This document shows, one piece after another, positions 61,885-64,000 of a DNA stretch of 64,000 bases. Position 1 is the stretch's first letter. The number at the start of each line of letters is the position of its first letter. Made by a program: the position numbers and the translations under genes. The notes under the pieces were generated by a model. That model was not told the DNA's origin. It ran no database searches and worked only from the letters and a program-made list of their open reading frames with translations. The stretch is from Comamonadaceae bacterium CG12_big_fil_rev_8_21_14_0_65_59_15 (GTDB lineage: Bacteria; Pseudomonadota; Gammaproteobacteria; Burkholderiales; Burkholderiaceae_C). The DNA lies in the NCBI GenBank assembly GCA_002786915.1, contig PCUV01000060.1:1-64000 (forward strand), written 5' to 3'.

Positions 61885-63953
61885 GGGGCCGGATTATCGT
61901 CGGGCGCGCCAGGGCGGGCCGGTGCGTCTGCTTCGGTCAGATCGACCGCAATGGCGATCGGGCCGACCACGGTGTCGTCGTCCAATTCCTCTTCCACGCC
62001 TGCTTCCAGATTGTCTTGCGCTTGCGCGTCCAGGCGCTCGGTCACCGTGCCGTGGATGTCCAGCGCCACCAGGTCAATGTCACCCAAGCGTACACGTACG
62101 CGCGCACCGCGCGGCAAGCCCTGGGCACCGGCCACCGCCAGCACCAGCGGCAACGCGTCGGCGCGCACCAGGTTGTCCTTGAACAGCGTGGCCTCCACCT
62201 CGGTGATGCTGTTTTGCTGCACGTATTTCAACACCCAGAACCGTTCCATGGCGTTCTGGAAGCTGTTGTAAGCGCTGTAGGCGGCGTCAAAGCTGGAGAT
62301 GATCGAAAACAGCTCGGCGTCCTTGGGTTTGAAGGGCGCGGCCAGCGCGGCGGTTTTGCCGTGGCGCGCGCAGGCAATGATCTGCCACTGGTTGACCAGG
62401 TCCACGTAACGGCGCAGCGGCGAGCTGCTCCAGGCGTAGCTTTTCACGCCAATGCCCGCATGCGGCAGCGCCTTGGTGCCCATGCGCACCTTCACGCCCG
62501 GGGCCATGCTGGCCTGGCTGCGGTAGATGCCGGGCACGCCCAGCTCGGCCAGCCAACTGCCCCAGGTGCTGTTGGCCAGGATCATCGACTCGGACACGAT
62601 CAAGTCCAGCGGCGCGCCGCGCTGGCGCACGCTGATCTGCACCTGCTCGGAGCCGTCGGGTTCGGCCCCGCTCATGTTGAGCAATCGATAGTTGTAGTCG
62701 GGCCGGTTAAAGTTCTCTGGTTTGCCGCGCACCACCTCACGCCGGGCCTTGAGTTTCTTGGCCAGACGATATAAAAAAGAGAGCTGATAGCGCTTGTTCA
62801 ACAAGGGTTGCGGGTCAATTTCATGCATGAATGCCGGGTCTTCCAGCCACTGCAAAGTAACCACCTCGTCGAGCTGGTCGTGGCGCAGATTGGCCCCGAT
62901 GTGCACGCGTTCCAGCAGCGTTTGCGTGGCCTTGATCTCCAGTGTTGACTCGTCGAGCGTGACGTACAGCGACACGGCAGGACAGTCCTGACCTTCCATC
63001 AGCGTGTAGGTTTGCACCACTTCGTCGGGCAGCATGGTCAGTTTGTGGCCCGGCATATAGACGGTGGACAGGCGCGCGCGGCCCAGATGGTCCACCGCGC
63101 TGCCCGGGGCAATGGCCAGGCCTGGCGCGGCGATGTGGATGCCCAGCACCACGCTGCCGCTGCCCAGACCCTGCACCGACAGAGCGTCGTCGATTTCGGT
63201 GGTGGCCGAATCGTCGATGGAAAACGCCCGGGCGTTTGAAAGCGGCAGATCGTCGGTGATGAGTGGCGCCTCTACCTTGGGGAAGCCCGTGCCTTTGGGA
63301 AAGCTTTCCAGCAAAAAACGTTTCCAATGGAACTGGTACGGCGAGTCGATGGCACCGGCTTTGATCAGCAAGTCCAGCGGGCCCAGATGCGTGGCGCGGG
63401 ATGCCTCGACCACCGCCTTGTATTCGGGCGCGTTCTTGTCGGGCTTGAACAAAATCTTGTACAGCTGATCCCGAATCGGCTGCGGGCAGGTACCGGCGCT
63501 GAGCTCTTGCACCCAGGCAGTGATCTGTTGCGCGATGAGCTTTTTCTTTTCAATCGCCGCCAGCGCCTGTGCCAGGATGTCGGGCGCTGCCTTGCGAAAG
63601 CGTCCCTTGCCGGCGCGACGGAAGTAATGTGGCGCCTCGTACAGCGCGAACAACATGCCGGCCTGCTCGGCCAGCGTGGCTTGGGCTGAAAAGTAGTCGC
63701 GTGCCAGATCGGCAAAGCCAAATTCGGCCTCGGGGGCAAATTCCCACGCCAGCTCCAGCTCGACGGTGGCGGCCACAGCTTGCGCTGCGGCGATCAGTGC
63801 GGCGGGCTCGGGTTTTTCAAAACGGATCAGGATGTTGGCGGCTTTGACCTTGACGCGCTTGCCGCTGTCCTGCTCCACCTGCGCCGAAGCGTCGGTTTCA
63901 GACAGCAGCCGCCCCGCCAGGAATTTGCCTGTTTCTTCAAATAAAAGGTACAT
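61881..63953 (-). CDS. RNase II/R-family exoribonuclease (RNB domain)
   Basis: This 690-residue 3'-5' exoribonuclease has the RNB active-site block ARAFSIDDSATTEIDDALSV around residues 240-260, the downstream RQRGAPLDLIVSESMILANS and SSSPLRRYVDLVNQWQIIAC, and a C-terminal S1-like region ending in an acidic tail. The N-terminal OB part is reduced compared with E. coli RNase R. A dispersed-repeat copy (62777-62819) encodes LLNKRYQLSFLYRLAKKL in frame, just before the catalytic centre's second half. It heads the minus-strand operon to cdsA. Confidence 0.92.
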   Translation of the reverse strand: MYLLFEETGKFLAGRLLSETDASAQVEQDSGKRVKVKAANILIRFEKPEPAALIAAAQAVAATVELELAWEFAPEAEFGFADLARDYFSAQATLAEQAGMLFALYEAPHYFRRAGKGRFRKAAPDILAQALAAIEKKKLIAQQITAWVQELSAGTCPQPIRDQLYKILFKPDKNAPEYKAVVEASRATHLGPLDLLIKAGAIDSPYQFHWKRFLLESFPKGTGFPKVEAPLITDDLPLSNARAFSIDDSATTEIDDALSVQGLGSGSVVLGIHIAAPGLAIAPGSAVDHLGRARLSTVYMPGHKLTMLPDEVVQTYTLMEGQDCPAVSLYVTLDESTLEIKATQTLLERVHIGANLRHDQLDEVVTLQWLEDPAFMHEIDPQPLLNKRYQLSFLYRLAKKLKARREVVRGKPENFNRPDYNYRLLNMSGAEPDGSEQVQISVRQRGAPLDLIVSESMILANSTWGSWLAELGVPGIYRSQASMAPGVKVRMGTKALPHAGIGVKSYAWSSSPLRRYVDLVNQWQIIACARHGKTAALAAPFKPKDAELFSIISSFDAAYSAYNSFQNAMERFWVLKYVQQNSITEVEATLFKDNLVRADALPLVLAVAGAQGLPRGARVRVRLGDIDLVALDIHGTVTERLDAQAQDNLEAGVEEELDDDTVVGPIAIAVDLTEADAPARPGAPDDNPAP
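62777..62819 (-). repeat. Dispersed repeat copy inside the RNase II/R-like gene
   Basis: AGAGAGCTGATAGCGCTTGT then TCAACAAGGGTTGCGGG is a good match to the repeat and is retained in frame. Confidence 0.5.
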
Positions 63954-64000
63954 CCGGGCATTGTCCCATGGGTGATCCGGCCGGGCGTCAGGCGGAAAAT

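Overview
The window reads as chromosome of a betaproteobacterium of the order Burkholderiales, most likely family Comamonadaceae (Rhodoferax/Polaromonas-like). This rests on moderately high GC, strong GC3 bias, the ribF-ileS-lspA order, a coq7-selD pair, a periplasmic LigE-type ligase, PimC/PimD-like acyl-CoA dehydrogenases and a dispersed repeat of about 45 bp (core like ATAGCTGCTTGCGCTTATT...CAAGGGCTAGAGGCC) that I associate with this family. No rRNA, tRNA, CRISPR array or complete insertion sequence was found by eye. Species assignment is inference.

Layout. 1-1250: the N-terminal part of a CRISPR ring-nuclease/CARF protein (NE0113 family) runs off the left edge, followed by a short clpA 3' remnant. 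1254-6614: a minus-strand polar amino-acid ABC uptake operon (binding protein, two permeases, ATPase) carrying a desuccinylase/aspartoacylase-like hydrolase and a cysteine-synthase-like PLP enzyme. 6786-14370: a tightly overlapping minus-strand run in which an MNT/AbiEii-like pair, an ABC ATPase, a pabBC fusion (frameshifted), brnTA, vapBC, a small monooxygenase and a large FtsX-type permease follow one another. 14486-22484: fitAB-like TA, miaA, Na/Pi cotransporter, lspA, ileS, ribF. 22667-32151: HNH nuclease, LigE, DUF4143 ATPase, two acyl-CoA dehydrogenases, a GGDEF/EAL protein, yceH, purN.

32192-40060 is an accessory island: a type III restriction-modification locus that has decayed. The restriction subunit survives only as a C-terminal fragment joined to a dynamin-like GTPase. 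The mod gene is frameshifted at an A8 tract and carries three REP-like elements in its coding sequence. A ParD/RelE-like TA pair with a phosphoribosyltransferase lies between them. A divergent HTH gene with an amber codon and a remnant antitoxin/PIN pair close the island. 40082-44455 returns to core genes (smr, radC, fkpB, ispH, serS).

45104-51253 is the most interesting block: ccdAB followed 7 bp later by a three-gene operon made of a 465-residue protein of unknown family, a 667-residue protein with two HxK...N motifs resembling eukaryotic tyrosyl-DNA phosphodiesterase 1, and a 712-residue SNF2-like helicase. It looks like a nucleic-acid-processing, probably anti-mobile-element, system that I cannot match to a named one.

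51322-54092 is a TPP-riboswitch-controlled thiMED operon whose riboswitch carries a structured insertion of about 160 nt. Then come coq7-selD, a convergent FAD oxidoreductase of the type fused to SelD elsewhere, ruvC, and a minus-strand chain (RNase II/R-like, TonB-like, aroE, mtgA, plsC-like, cdsA-like), most of it joined by 4-nt start/stop overlaps. Seven toxin-antitoxin or TA-like loci in 45 kb, several broken genes and dispersed repeats mark this as a plastic part of the chromosome.
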